Assembly: GCA_003023725.1 (NCBI GenBank)
Contig: PXYT01000023.1
Coordinates: 1 to 47,780, forward strand
Direction: 5' to 3'
DNA from: Sulfobacillus benefaciens
GTDB lineage: Bacteria > Bacillota > Sulfobacillia > Sulfobacillales > Sulfobacillaceae
DNA length: 47,780 nucleotides
Position 1 is the stretch's first letter; every line of letters starts with the position of its first letter. Below the pieces are notes generated by a model that was not told where the DNA came from, did no database searches, and saw nothing but the letters and a program-made list of their open reading frames with translations. The position numbers and the translations under genes are program-made. Below, piece by piece: positions 26,883 through 35,568 of this stretch.

Positions 26883-28514
26883 GTGACTGATATCGGAAAA
26901 TCCGGCGTCATGACTCGACTGTCGGCATATTGGATATTATGGATGATCGTTTCTGTCGTTCCGCTTCTGGCCTATGCCAGTCCCTTATGGAACAATTTGC
27001 TGGCTGACACACCGATTGCCGACCTCATCTGGATTCCGATTATTGCATTAGGATGGGCCCTATGGAATATCCTTTCTGGCGATCCTCTGCAACCGGACGA
27101 CGGCGAGATCAACCTGATATTGGGAGGCATGCTGGCCATCATTACCGGAACGGCACTGGTTTTAGCGCCTGAAAGGTGGCCGGCTCTCTTCGTTCACAAC
27201 CATGCCGGTTTGTTGTTATGGCCATTTTGGATTTTAGCGATGAGTTGGCTATTTTGGGGCTTGGCAGCCACAAGAGCTATTCTGGCTCCTCTAACCTATC
27301 TACTGTTGGTCTGGCCACCCATTTTTCAAGCTCTGGCCAACGCCACCCAAAATGTGCTGGTCCACTGGGCCGTAGGCGTTTTGACCTTTCTTTCTCATCA
27401 TGTTCAGTGGCTGGCCCCCTCTTTGCCGGCCGGAACCTTCTCCGTTTGGTACCACAGCCGTCCCGTTTTGGTCGTTGTGGCTCAGGCTTGCAGCGGAGCG
27501 GACAGCCTGTTGGGTTCGGCTATTGTGATTCCGGTTTTGTGGTTCGCCTTCAAAGGAAGTCTCCGCAACAAAATTCTAATTAGCCTCATTGCACTCATCG
27601 GAGCTCTCATTATTAATTGGATTCGTCTGGCTGTTATCGTTCTTTCGGTCCACATCATAGGTCCTGGCATCACTTTTTCCTACATTCATCCCGTTCTTGG
27701 TTTTTTGCTGTTTGCCATTCTGGCGGCAGCTCTTATGCTATTGTGCCGGCCCTTTGGCTTGACGATTCCACCCGTATCTTCCGCCGTTCATCTCAGAAAA
27801 CCGGAGTGGGGGCGAATGGGAAGTGCGGTGATTTTGGCCGGAATCATCTTTTTGCTGCTGTGGCCACTGTTCTCCCTGCCGGAGGGATCTTTCGGCAATC
27901 CATCGTCCGTACCGGTTTTTAACCCCCGAACCTTTCTGCCACGATTGACAGCATTTATCCAAACCCCAGTCTATTACGCCAACGAATCCTCGGTTTTGGG
28001 TTTAGGTTCGGCCACTCAAGCCGATATGTACTCCATGCAATCAGGGACCGGTCAAGCATTGGTCGAGATGTGGAGTACGCCGTCCGCCACCAAACTGGCG
28101 ACGTACGGATTTCATGCCTGTCTTTTGTACCATGGTGACTCTTTGAGCGCCGTACAATCATTTCAGTTAGTACCCGGGGTCATTGCCACCGCTTACGGCG
28201 TTACACTGCCCCCAAATTATGTCGGAGGCGCCCGCTCAACCTATGTGGATATCGAATGGAGTGATGCGGTCACCGTGCACGGGCACATTCGATATATGCG
28301 CTGGTCAATTGCGGCGTTTCCCGGGAACAAGCCTTCTCTCCCCAAGGGATTCGGCACCCAGTCGTCCATGGAACCGTTGTCAGTGGTTCAATCCATGGTG
28401 GCACCAGCTTCCCAGGGCCATTGGAGCCCCACACTGTTGAAAACACGCACCACTTTGATTGCTATTGCCCGGAAAATTTTTCACCAAAGCCTCAAAACTC
28501 CGGCACAAACGTAA
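26883..28514 (+). CDS. Exosortase-family transpeptidase with C-terminal extracytoplasmic domain
   Basis: 543 residues. The N-terminal ~290 form an eight-helix exosortase/archaeosortase core with the three expected residues: Cys203 in AQACSGADSLLG, Arg248 in NWIRLAVIV and His269 in SYIHPVLGF. After one more helix (about 310-330), a C-terminal region of ~200 residues lies outside; it includes FHACLLYHGDSL and YMRWSIAAFPGN and may be EpsI-like, the domain fused to or partnered with some exosortases. Family members cut the C-terminal signal of secreted proteins and probably attach them to a surface polymer. GTG at 26883 follows GAGGAGG by six bases. The likely substrate is the LPEVP protein upstream. 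Confidence 0.88.
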   Translation: MTDIGKSGVMTRLSAYWILWMIVSVVPLLAYASPLWNNLLADTPIADLIWIPIIALGWALWNILSGDPLQPDDGEINLILGGMLAIITGTALVLAPERWPALFVHNHAGLLLWPFWILAMSWLFWGLAATRAILAPLTYLLLVWPPIFQALANATQNVLVHWAVGVLTFLSHHVQWLAPSLPAGTFSVWYHSRPVLVVVAQACSGADSLLGSAIVIPVLWFAFKGSLRNKILISLIALIGALIINWIRLAVIVLSVHIIGPGITFSYIHPVLGFLLFAILAAALMLLCRPFGLTIPPVSSAVHLRKPEWGRMGSAVILAGIIFLLLWPLFSLPEGSFGNPSSVPVFNPRTFLPRLTAFIQTPVYYANESSVLGLGSATQADMYSMQSGTGQALVEMWSTPSATKLATYGFHACLLYHGDSLSAVQSFQLVPGVIATAYGVTLPPNYVGGARSTYVDIEWSDAVTVHGHIRYMRWSIAAFPGNKPSLPKGFGTQSSMEPLSVVQSMVAPASQGHWSPTLLKTRTTLIAIARKIFHQSLKTPAQT

Positions 28515-28667
28515 CACATTTCACGATGTGAGATGGTTTCAGATCATTCAGACCCATCACCTCTCTTCATTGGCGTACGGGGTCATGTAGGTTGTCAAAC
28601 ATTTGGCAATCCGCCGGTCTTGCGCTGTCGCAGGATCTCTAAAAATTAACGAAATGAGGGAATCCTC

Positions 28668-30875
28668 GTGAGTGTTAGTCCGATAGAACTTTGGAGTCAA
28701 GTTCCCGCCATCACCTTGGCCACAGACAATCATCCTCGGGGCACCGCTGTCGAAGACATTGACCTCTCCGCAGCATTCTTACTAAAACCAGATCAGGCCC
28801 GAGATGCCGGGATTCTGCCCTTTCGCCGAGAAGATGGCTGCTTGTGGGTCGCTGCGGCCGAACCCCTTTCCCCTGCAGCCTGGGCCCTGCTCGATCGTTT
28901 AGGCCCCGTTCGTATCTACCGAACAGTTCTGGCGAACCTACTGGTAGCCCAATGGAAGGTTTACGGTTCCCCTGGCGACAATCGGCCACTCTTCGGCGAT
29001 ATCGCGGTCAACAAATATGGTCTGAGTCCTCATCTGCTGAACCGCGCTCTCGAAATTCAAAATCGGCAAGGGGGTACACTCGGGCAAATCTGCCTCTCGA
29101 TCAAAGCCCTAAATTCCTGGCAGGTGGCAAACGTGCTGGGCGAACAAACAAGCATACCCGTAACAAATCTGCTAGACAATCCGTCTCATGATGATCATAC
29201 TCTCAATGCCATTTGGTCACTGATGACGAAAGATGAATGGAGACAATATGCCATGGTCCCCGTCAGCGATACGTTAAAGGAAATCGTAGTCGCTGTCGCC
29301 AATCCCTTTGACAACCGAGGGCCCATGTCCCTAGGAGCAAAAACCGCCAAACGCATAACCGTCACGGTAACGGGACAAAGGGACATTGCCGCCCAACTGG
29401 CCCGCCACTATCAGGAACAAGATCTGACAATAAGCCGCTCGCATCTTTTCACCACGAGTCCGGACAACTCCGCCATCCGGACTCTGACCCCTAGACAAAC
29501 TCTCGCCCTTGTCCTCACCATCCTGTTTTTGGCGGTCGTCACGATATGGCATCCCGTAACGGCATTGTCGGTGACAAGCAGCCTATTGATTCTGTGTTAC
29601 GCCATTTTAGTCGTTCATCGGTTGTGGATTATTAACAAAGGCACAAAATCCAACAATGACCTCAGCTTTACTCCGGAAGATTTGCAACAGCTTAAGGACT
29701 CGGATCTTCCCATGTATACCATTTTGATCCCGGCACGCGATGAAGCCTCCGTGCTTCCGGTTATGGCTCAGGCCTTGCAACAACTGGATTATCCTCCGGA
29801 TCGTCTCGATGTCAAACTTTTGTTGGAAGACGATGATGTAGAAACCATTACCGCCGCCCGACAGGCACATCTTCCTCATTTTGTCGAAATCGTGGTGGTT
29901 CCGGTATCCGATCCCCGAACCAAGCCCAAGGCCTGCAACTTTGGACTGCAACGAGCCCAAGGAGAATTTATTACAATCTATGACGCCGAAGACCTGCCTG
30001 ATCCATCCCAACTCAAGAAAGCGCTGCTGGCTTTTCAGCAAAGCGATAGTCGCCTTGGCTGCGTCCAAGCCAAGTTATCCTATTTTAATGCAGGGCAAAA
30101 CCTTCTAACCCGGTGGTTCACGGCGGAATACGGCGCCTGGTTTGATTTGCTCCTCCCCGCCCTCCATGCCGCGGGCATGCCGATCCCACTGGGTGGAACC
30201 TCCAATCACTTCCGCACCCGGGTGCTTAAAGAAATCGGAGCCTGGGATCCGTACAACGTCACCGAAGACGCCGATCTGGGAATTCGTTTACACAAGGCTG
30301 GATACCGGACGGCAGTCATTGATTCAATCACTTACGAGGAAGCCAACTCCGAATTCGTCAACTGGATCAGACAGCGCTCCCGCTGGATTAAGGGTTACTT
30401 GCAAACCTGGCTCGTGCACATGCGCCATCCTCTTCAGCTCCGCCGGCAGTTAGGACGTAAGGGTTTCTGGGGTTTCCAACTGGCCATTTTAGGCACTCCC
30501 TTAATGTTTATCTTAAATCCTTTGTACTGGTTTATCACCTCACTGTGGTTTATGACCCACTGGGGCATCATCCCGCACCTATTCCCGCCCGGTATTTACT
30601 ATCTCGGGATGATGAACCTCTTAGCGGGCAATTTCGCCTTCACCTATCTCAATAGTGTGGGTGCCGCCAAACGCGGGCACTGGGATCTCGTGCCTTACAC
30701 GATCCTCACCCCGATTTACTGGAGCATGATGTCCCTAGCCTCGTGGAAAGCTCTCATCCAGCTTGTTACCCGGCCCTCGCACTGGGAAAAGACCAAACAT
30801 GGGTTAGTCGACTGGAACAAACTTGCTGGACCAACGAAATTAACAAGTGCTGTTAGTCGGGAGGGAGGCCGTTAA
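28668..30875 (+). CDS. Tandem GspE-N/MshEN - GT2 processive glycosyltransferase
   Basis: 735 residues. Residues about 35-100 and 105-250 look like two GspE-N (MshEN) modules; the second has GGTLGQICLSIKALNSWQVA..Q, the glycine/leucine pattern of the MshEN c-di-GMP motif. Two membrane helices (281-322) follow, then a GT2 domain with IPARDEA, DAED (439-442), TED (532-534) and QRSRW (569-573), and further membrane helices. This architecture resembles NfrB, whose MshEN domain binds c-di-GMP and activates polysaccharide synthesis. I infer a c-di-GMP-controlled surface polysaccharide synthase. GTG start preceded by GAGGG. Same direction as the exosortase gene, 150 bases downstream. Confidence 0.88.
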   Translation: MSVSPIELWSQVPAITLATDNHPRGTAVEDIDLSAAFLLKPDQARDAGILPFRREDGCLWVAAAEPLSPAAWALLDRLGPVRIYRTVLANLLVAQWKVYGSPGDNRPLFGDIAVNKYGLSPHLLNRALEIQNRQGGTLGQICLSIKALNSWQVANVLGEQTSIPVTNLLDNPSHDDHTLNAIWSLMTKDEWRQYAMVPVSDTLKEIVVAVANPFDNRGPMSLGAKTAKRITVTVTGQRDIAAQLARHYQEQDLTISRSHLFTTSPDNSAIRTLTPRQTLALVLTILFLAVVTIWHPVTALSVTSSLLILCYAILVVHRLWIINKGTKSNNDLSFTPEDLQQLKDSDLPMYTILIPARDEASVLPVMAQALQQLDYPPDRLDVKLLLEDDDVETITAARQAHLPHFVEIVVVPVSDPRTKPKACNFGLQRAQGEFITIYDAEDLPDPSQLKKALLAFQQSDSRLGCVQAKLSYFNAGQNLLTRWFTAEYGAWFDLLLPALHAAGMPIPLGGTSNHFRTRVLKEIGAWDPYNVTEDADLGIRLHKAGYRTAVIDSITYEEANSEFVNWIRQRSRWIKGYLQTWLVHMRHPLQLRRQLGRKGFWGFQLAILGTPLMFILNPLYWFITSLWFMTHWGIIPHLFPPGIYYLGMMNLLAGNFAFTYLNSVGAAKRGHWDLVPYTILTPIYWSMMSLASWKALIQLVTRPSHWEKTKHGLVDWNKLAGPTKLTSAVSREGGR

Positions 30876-30877
30876 CG

Positions 30878-31141
30878 ATGAGACAGAAAGCGACGGCAGA
30901 TCATCTTCAGAAACCATCTCTATTACGCCATGTCTTACATAGCGTCGCCATTGTGGCAATTGGATTGTTTCTGGTAATTGTAATTTTTTGGCTTATAGAC
31001 CTGGCTCCTCTGATAATATTTTTGGGCGTGGGAGCCGCTTACGTGGTGTTAACCTCCCGAAAGGTGCCCCAGAAGCCTATCACGTCTGATCTCGGCGAGA
31101 AACCGTTACCTGACCAGTTTGGCACCGCCGATAAAGAGTAA
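30878..31141 (+). CDS. Small membrane protein after the glycosyltransferase
   Basis: 87 residues, two base pairs after the glycosyltransferase stop, so co-translated. A basic N-terminus is followed by two closely spaced hydrophobic stretches (VAIVAIGLFLVIVIFWLI and LIIFLGVGAAYVVL) and a charged tail. No family recognised. Position suggests a helper subunit of the polysaccharide synthase. A terminator hairpin follows. Confidence 0.7.
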   Translation: MRQKATADHLQKPSLLRHVLHSVAIVAIGLFLVIVIFWLIDLAPLIIFLGVGAAYVVLTSRKVPQKPITSDLGEKPLPDQFGTADKE

Positions 31142-31157
31142 GGCTCCTGTCTGTTGT

Positions 31158-31194
31158 CTTAAGAGCCAATCCGTGGGACAGATCGGCTCTTAAG
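31158..31194 (+). terminator. Terminator hairpin of the exosortase-GT operon
   Basis: CTTAAGAGCC pairs perfectly with GGCTCTTAAG around a 17-base loop. It lacks a strong T-run, but it lies between converging genes and may work in both directions. Confidence 0.6.
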
Positions 31195-31258
31195 TGGTCA
31201 CACTTCAGACAGGCGGTTTGATCATGCCTCGTTTCGTGGGATTAAGTTCCCGCTTCGG

Positions 31259-33388
31259 TCAGGACGAGGCAATGATACTCTGGTTAGTGGCTATCCACGT
31301 CACTTGTACGGGTTGACCGGCCGCAGGTGGCGTAACTAATTCGGCAACAATCTTCGACGAGGTCCATTGCTTGATCACCACGCCATACCAGTCGTTGTTA
31401 CCCTCGTATCCGTACTGAATGTTGGATCCCCGAATTAAGATCGCAAAATCTTCCTGGTCATAACCTCCTCCGCGTGCGGCTACAGTTTGGGGCAAACTGC
31501 CCAGATTATTGCCCAATATTGTTAATATACGCGTGGTCGGCGAGTATGTGGCGCTGGATATGGCAATCGAGGCTACCGGCTGTATCGGAGACGACGGAAT
31601 CCACCTGACAGGAATTTGATGAGTTGGAACATCCATGAAGCCGATAGGGTTCCACCAGCTCACATGGAGCGAGTCGCCGGAATTCGGCATCGGTCCATCG
31701 AGTTTTAGAACAATGGACGTGTTAGACCATGTCACAGGGGTGATCCCGTACCAATCGGTGTTTACCCCGGGAAAAGCCCATCCGTAGTTTGCTGTACTCG
31801 TGTTATCAGTCACCATCAGCCGGGATTGGTCAATCCCTTGTCCGGGAGCTGGAGAACCGGATGACGGTGTCACACCAAATCCTTGGCCCGTGATGGTTAA
31901 CTGGTGGGTATGAGCGTTCCACTGGGCGCTGGTAAGAATTGTGGGCGAATGAACAGGAACACCCGACACTTGCGGAGTGGACGATGGGAGAACACCAGAG
32001 AATATGGTCATAGCCGCCGAAGCAAGAGAGTGTTGTTGTCCTGACACCGTCACAGTGGCTGTATGATGGCTGTCATTGATGACAATCCAGTCTTCCGAGT
32101 TTTGGTGCCGAATGCGTGCCGCAAAAACATGATACGTGTGATAAAGCGGTGAATCGACGAAGAGCGTCGCCCCACGCCCGATTAACTGCATCATCTGCCT
32201 GTAAGCAACACCCGTAGAATACAGACTATTCTCGGGCTGCGGCTGCGGGGCAATCGCTTCGCTAGCCAACCCGTTGCTGGCAAAAGTGGCCTGCGAACCG
32301 GTTGCCAAAGGTGTATTGGTGGCAATACTCCCCGGTGACTGCGGAATGTGGGCGTCTCCGTACATTGCCCACCAATCCACTTGCTTGGCGCCCAAACTCA
32401 TCATTTCCAGATAGCTTTGCACCAACGCGGCCCCGAAGACGGGTTGGACACTTTGAGCACTTTCCAGCCCATAAGGGTTGAACTCCGTGACCCAGAGCGC
32501 GAGGTGATTCCCAGAGCTCCCGCTGAACTGTTGGACTTGCTGGTTGACGTAACGCATATCGGATGCCAATTCGGCGTACAAACTTTGGAGCAACGAAACA
32601 TTGGATTGCACCTGATTCAAGGGATAGATGTGAACGCTGACGAACTGAACGTAAGGGGCGGTCATGGAAATAACGGTTTTATTCCATAATGTACTCTTAA
32701 AGTCAGCCTGAGTAATATTAGCGGGCAACTCATAATCGACGCCCACTTTCATCGCCGGATCAATAGCGTGAATGGCTTGAGCCATTTTCACGGACAGTTG
32801 CGCATAGCGCAACGCAGTTTGCCGATGGTGAAGATTTTGAGCCCAACTTCCGTATTGCTCGGAACCGATGACCATGGCGGAGATGGGCTCATGATGCTGA
32901 ACAATGTATTCTGTCAGATTCTGGACACTCGAAACCGTAGCCCCGCCGGTACCAGAGCGATTAAATCCATAAGGAACGATATAAAGTCCAGTATTGTGGG
33001 TTTGTGTCAGTTCCTGGCTCCATTGGTTTAAGGAGACGGGAATCGGATACCATTTTCCGCCATTGAGACTTTGATTCGTGGACCAGTTATAGATCCAAGG
33101 ACAATTGGGGAATTGCTGCACAGTGAATCCCATCGACTTGATGGCAGATACGCCTGACGGACTGAGCATCCATGGATCCCACCCACTCACATTGGCCCCA
33201 AACATTGATGGGGTGACAGAAATACCAGTAACCGCTGGCACGGGAATAATGGGCTGGGCAACGGTGTACAAAACCGGCGGTAGAAATCGTATGGTCGCGG
33301 TTCCTAATAATCCTATGGTCATGCCCGCAAGCATTTTTCGGGCAAAAGACCAGCGAATGGAATTAAGCACTGAGTGAAACACTCGCAT
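31259..33388 (-). CDS. Secreted/anchored TIM-barrel glycoside hydrolase with two IPT-like repeats
   Basis: 709 residues. An N-terminal hydrophobic segment (about 18-50) serves as signal peptide or anchor. Residues 60-400 look like a clan GH-A barrel: GSEQYGSW (Glu177) would hold the acid/base and LWVTEFNPYG (Glu302) the nucleophile. Residues about 490-590 and 610-705 are two related beta domains, each with LTITGQGFG/LTILGNNLG at the start and NTDWYGITPVTWS/NNDWYGVVIKQWT in the middle. The substrate may be the locus's own polysaccharide. A c-di-GMP-I riboswitch lies in its leader, linking it to the c-di-GMP circuit. GGGAG lies 11 bases upstream of the ATG. Confidence 0.82.
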   Translation of the reverse strand: MRVFHSVLNSIRWSFARKMLAGMTIGLLGTATIRFLPPVLYTVAQPIIPVPAVTGISVTPSMFGANVSGWDPWMLSPSGVSAIKSMGFTVQQFPNCPWIYNWSTNQSLNGGKWYPIPVSLNQWSQELTQTHNTGLYIVPYGFNRSGTGGATVSSVQNLTEYIVQHHEPISAMVIGSEQYGSWAQNLHHRQTALRYAQLSVKMAQAIHAIDPAMKVGVDYELPANITQADFKSTLWNKTVISMTAPYVQFVSVHIYPLNQVQSNVSLLQSLYAELASDMRYVNQQVQQFSGSSGNHLALWVTEFNPYGLESAQSVQPVFGAALVQSYLEMMSLGAKQVDWWAMYGDAHIPQSPGSIATNTPLATGSQATFASNGLASEAIAPQPQPENSLYSTGVAYRQMMQLIGRGATLFVDSPLYHTYHVFAARIRHQNSEDWIVINDSHHTATVTVSGQQHSLASAAMTIFSGVLPSSTPQVSGVPVHSPTILTSAQWNAHTHQLTITGQGFGVTPSSGSPAPGQGIDQSRLMVTDNTSTANYGWAFPGVNTDWYGITPVTWSNTSIVLKLDGPMPNSGDSLHVSWWNPIGFMDVPTHQIPVRWIPSSPIQPVASIAISSATYSPTTRILTILGNNLGSLPQTVAARGGGYDQEDFAILIRGSNIQYGYEGNNDWYGVVIKQWTSSKIVAELVTPPAAGQPVQVTWIATNQSIIASS

Positions 33389-33487
33389 TTGATTCGTGCT
33401 CCCTTGGAATACAATTCCATGGAAACGCGTTCAGCGAATTATGAGACAGTAAGCCTTACTAGGCTCTATAAAGACTACTTGCCTCAC

Positions 33488-33590
33488 TCGGCTTCTCGGC
33501 AACCCGGCTACCCATATGCATCACGATTCTTGATTTCATGGGCCCGTGGCTTTGCGTCGCCACCTCTCGGTGGCTTTGCTCTGAGCGCGA
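33488..33590 (-). promoter_or_regulatory. c-di-GMP-I (GEMM) riboswitch
   Basis: On the minus strand the aptamer reads GCCACC-GAGA-GGTGGC (GNRA-capped P1b-like stem), then GACGCAAAGCCACGGGCC, a variable stem, and ATGGGTAGCCGGGTTGCC. The CGCAAAGCCACGGG and TAGCCGGGTTGCC blocks are the GEMM signature. It lies 100 bases upstream of the secreted glycoside hydrolase. The switch direction (on or off) is not clear; only small hairpins (such as AGCCTAGTAAGGCT) follow before the gene. Confidence 0.93.
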
Positions 33591-33770
33591 AACCTTGGTT
33601 AACCGCATCGTACCGTCATAACGTAACACAAAGCAAAATTTAAGAACCATTTGCGAACTCCAATTTGTCTCGCGCTGGCAACAACCGAGCCTTCGATGAG
33701 ACTGCAGATGAGACTGAAAAATCTGCCAAAAAATTTTACCATGATGGTAACGCATTTGGAGGTAAACCAT

Positions 33771-35453
33771 ATGAATTTGGAGATCATGACGACGCACCAG
33801 AACGCCATTCAAAAAGACTTTGTGAATTCACGTTCACGAGGTCTTGCGCCAATACCGCTTCAAACGCAAACAATGTCCAACGACGCAAAATGGCTAGGAT
33901 TCAGTGCTTTTGTTCTTGGACTGGCACTAGGTGCCTACCTAACCTTGCATCTTCATTACATGTCCTATGATGCGGTATCGCGGGTTGCCCACGCTTTTTT
34001 TGTTTTATGGAGCCGGGACCCTCATTTAGGTGCAATCGGATTCGTGTGGACCCCTTTATCGAGCATTCTATCTCTACCCATTGTCGTCTTTTACCCACTA
34101 TGGCCTCAATTGGTACGCGAAGGCATCGCCGGTATTCCTGTGAGTGCGTTGTTTTCCGGGATTGGCACATACTATCTAACCAAACTCTTAATACGATTCA
34201 ACATTCCCCAACCATGGCGGACGGGTATGGTTCTCATATATATGCTTAATCCCATGATTCTCTTGTATAGTGCCAACGGCATGACGGACGGCATGTTGGC
34301 TGCCTGTGTTATCGCAACTTATTACGGCGTTTTTACCTATCTTCAAGTTGGTTCCCTCAAGGCTCTCACCTCCGCAGCGTTTTGGCTTGTGGTGGGCCTC
34401 GGTGTCCGATATGAAGCCATACCATTTGGTATCATGGTGGCGTTGGGAGTAGCCATCTCGCAAATCATAGGCCGGGAGTCATGGTCGGTAATTCGGGGTA
34501 CCGGCATTCTTTTGCTGGCTCCCCTGACGGCAGGTGGGGCTCTATGGCTGTATTTCAATTGGCTTATCATGAAAAACCCGTTTTATTTCCTTGACGGCAC
34601 ATACAGTAACATTGCGCAAACCAAGTTAAGCGGATACGAACAGTACATACGAACGCACGAAATGTCTCATCCCATCAATTCGTTACTATATATCAGCCAT
34701 TTCACGTTGTTCTTCTGGCCACTAATACTCGGAATTGCGATGGGCATTTTCTTGCTAGGAAGACGCGGTTCAGACACTTTTGTTCCTGTCGTGTTAGGAG
34801 GACTTATCGGGCCTCTATTGCTGGACTTTACCCTTCTTCTCAAGGGAAATCTGGCTCCATGGGACCGCTACTTCATTTATTACATCCCTACTGGATTCGT
34901 ACTAGTGTGTTATATTGCGGCCAAAATGGCCCATATATTTCCCCGCCTGATAAAGCGGCCGTTTCTTGGATGGGGTCTCATCACATTGCTTTTGCTCTCA
35001 GGATCCTTCGGAACTTACTATGCTCTTCAAACTTCGCAATTGGGAAGTCCAGACGGCGCCATTGTCCGTATGGCACTGGAGAATAAAAGCATGACATCAA
35101 TAACCCCAGGAAGCCTAGCACTAATTCGGTTCATGAACCACCATCCCCATATGATCGTATTGACGGATGATTTTACCACTGGTGTCCCTGTTGTCATCCA
35201 AGTCAATAATCCCAGGCAATTTATTATTACCTCGGACTACGACTACAAATCCATTCTTCTTAATCCACGAGGACGTGCCTCGGCGTTCTTAGTCCCACAA
35301 CCCACTGGAGCCGCGGGCCATCTTGTTGACATCAACAGATACTATCCCACAATGTGGTACGGTAAAGTATCATGGGTTCATCTCATCCGTCAATTTAACA
35401 ACGTTGATGGTACCTCCTATCGACTTTATGGCATTGATAGCACAGCACCCTGA
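33771..35453 (+). CDS. GT-C type polytopic membrane glycosyltransferase
   Basis: 560 residues with about ten to twelve hydrophobic helices. The first external loop holds YMSYDAVSRV, an acidic motif placed as in lipid-linked sugar-using GT-C enzymes, followed by FVWTPLSSILSLPIVVFYPLW and, further on, LNPMILLYSANGMTDGM, as in ArnT/PMT-like proteins. Such enzymes move a sugar from a polyprenyl phosphate carrier to a protein, lipid or polysaccharide outside the membrane. ATG at 33771 has GGAGG ten bases before it; 33651 is a longer, less likely start. It may glycosylate the LPEVP proteins; that is inference. Confidence 0.82.
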   Translation: MNLEIMTTHQNAIQKDFVNSRSRGLAPIPLQTQTMSNDAKWLGFSAFVLGLALGAYLTLHLHYMSYDAVSRVAHAFFVLWSRDPHLGAIGFVWTPLSSILSLPIVVFYPLWPQLVREGIAGIPVSALFSGIGTYYLTKLLIRFNIPQPWRTGMVLIYMLNPMILLYSANGMTDGMLAACVIATYYGVFTYLQVGSLKALTSAAFWLVVGLGVRYEAIPFGIMVALGVAISQIIGRESWSVIRGTGILLLAPLTAGGALWLYFNWLIMKNPFYFLDGTYSNIAQTKLSGYEQYIRTHEMSHPINSLLYISHFTLFFWPLILGIAMGIFLLGRRGSDTFVPVVLGGLIGPLLLDFTLLLKGNLAPWDRYFIYYIPTGFVLVCYIAAKMAHIFPRLIKRPFLGWGLITLLLLSGSFGTYYALQTSQLGSPDGAIVRMALENKSMTSITPGSLALIRFMNHHPHMIVLTDDFTTGVPVVIQVNNPRQFIITSDYDYKSILLNPRGRASAFLVPQPTGAAGHLVDINRYYPTMWYGKVSWVHLIRQFNNVDGTSYRLYGIDSTAP

Positions 35454-35568
35454 TTGGGTTCGAATCCCAGTGTCCAATCTATTCAAAACAAGAGAAAAAG
35501 GGCATCGCTTGTGTATGTGTGTGAGGTAAATAGTAAGATTTGATAGAAATTAGGGGGCATTAACCCAA

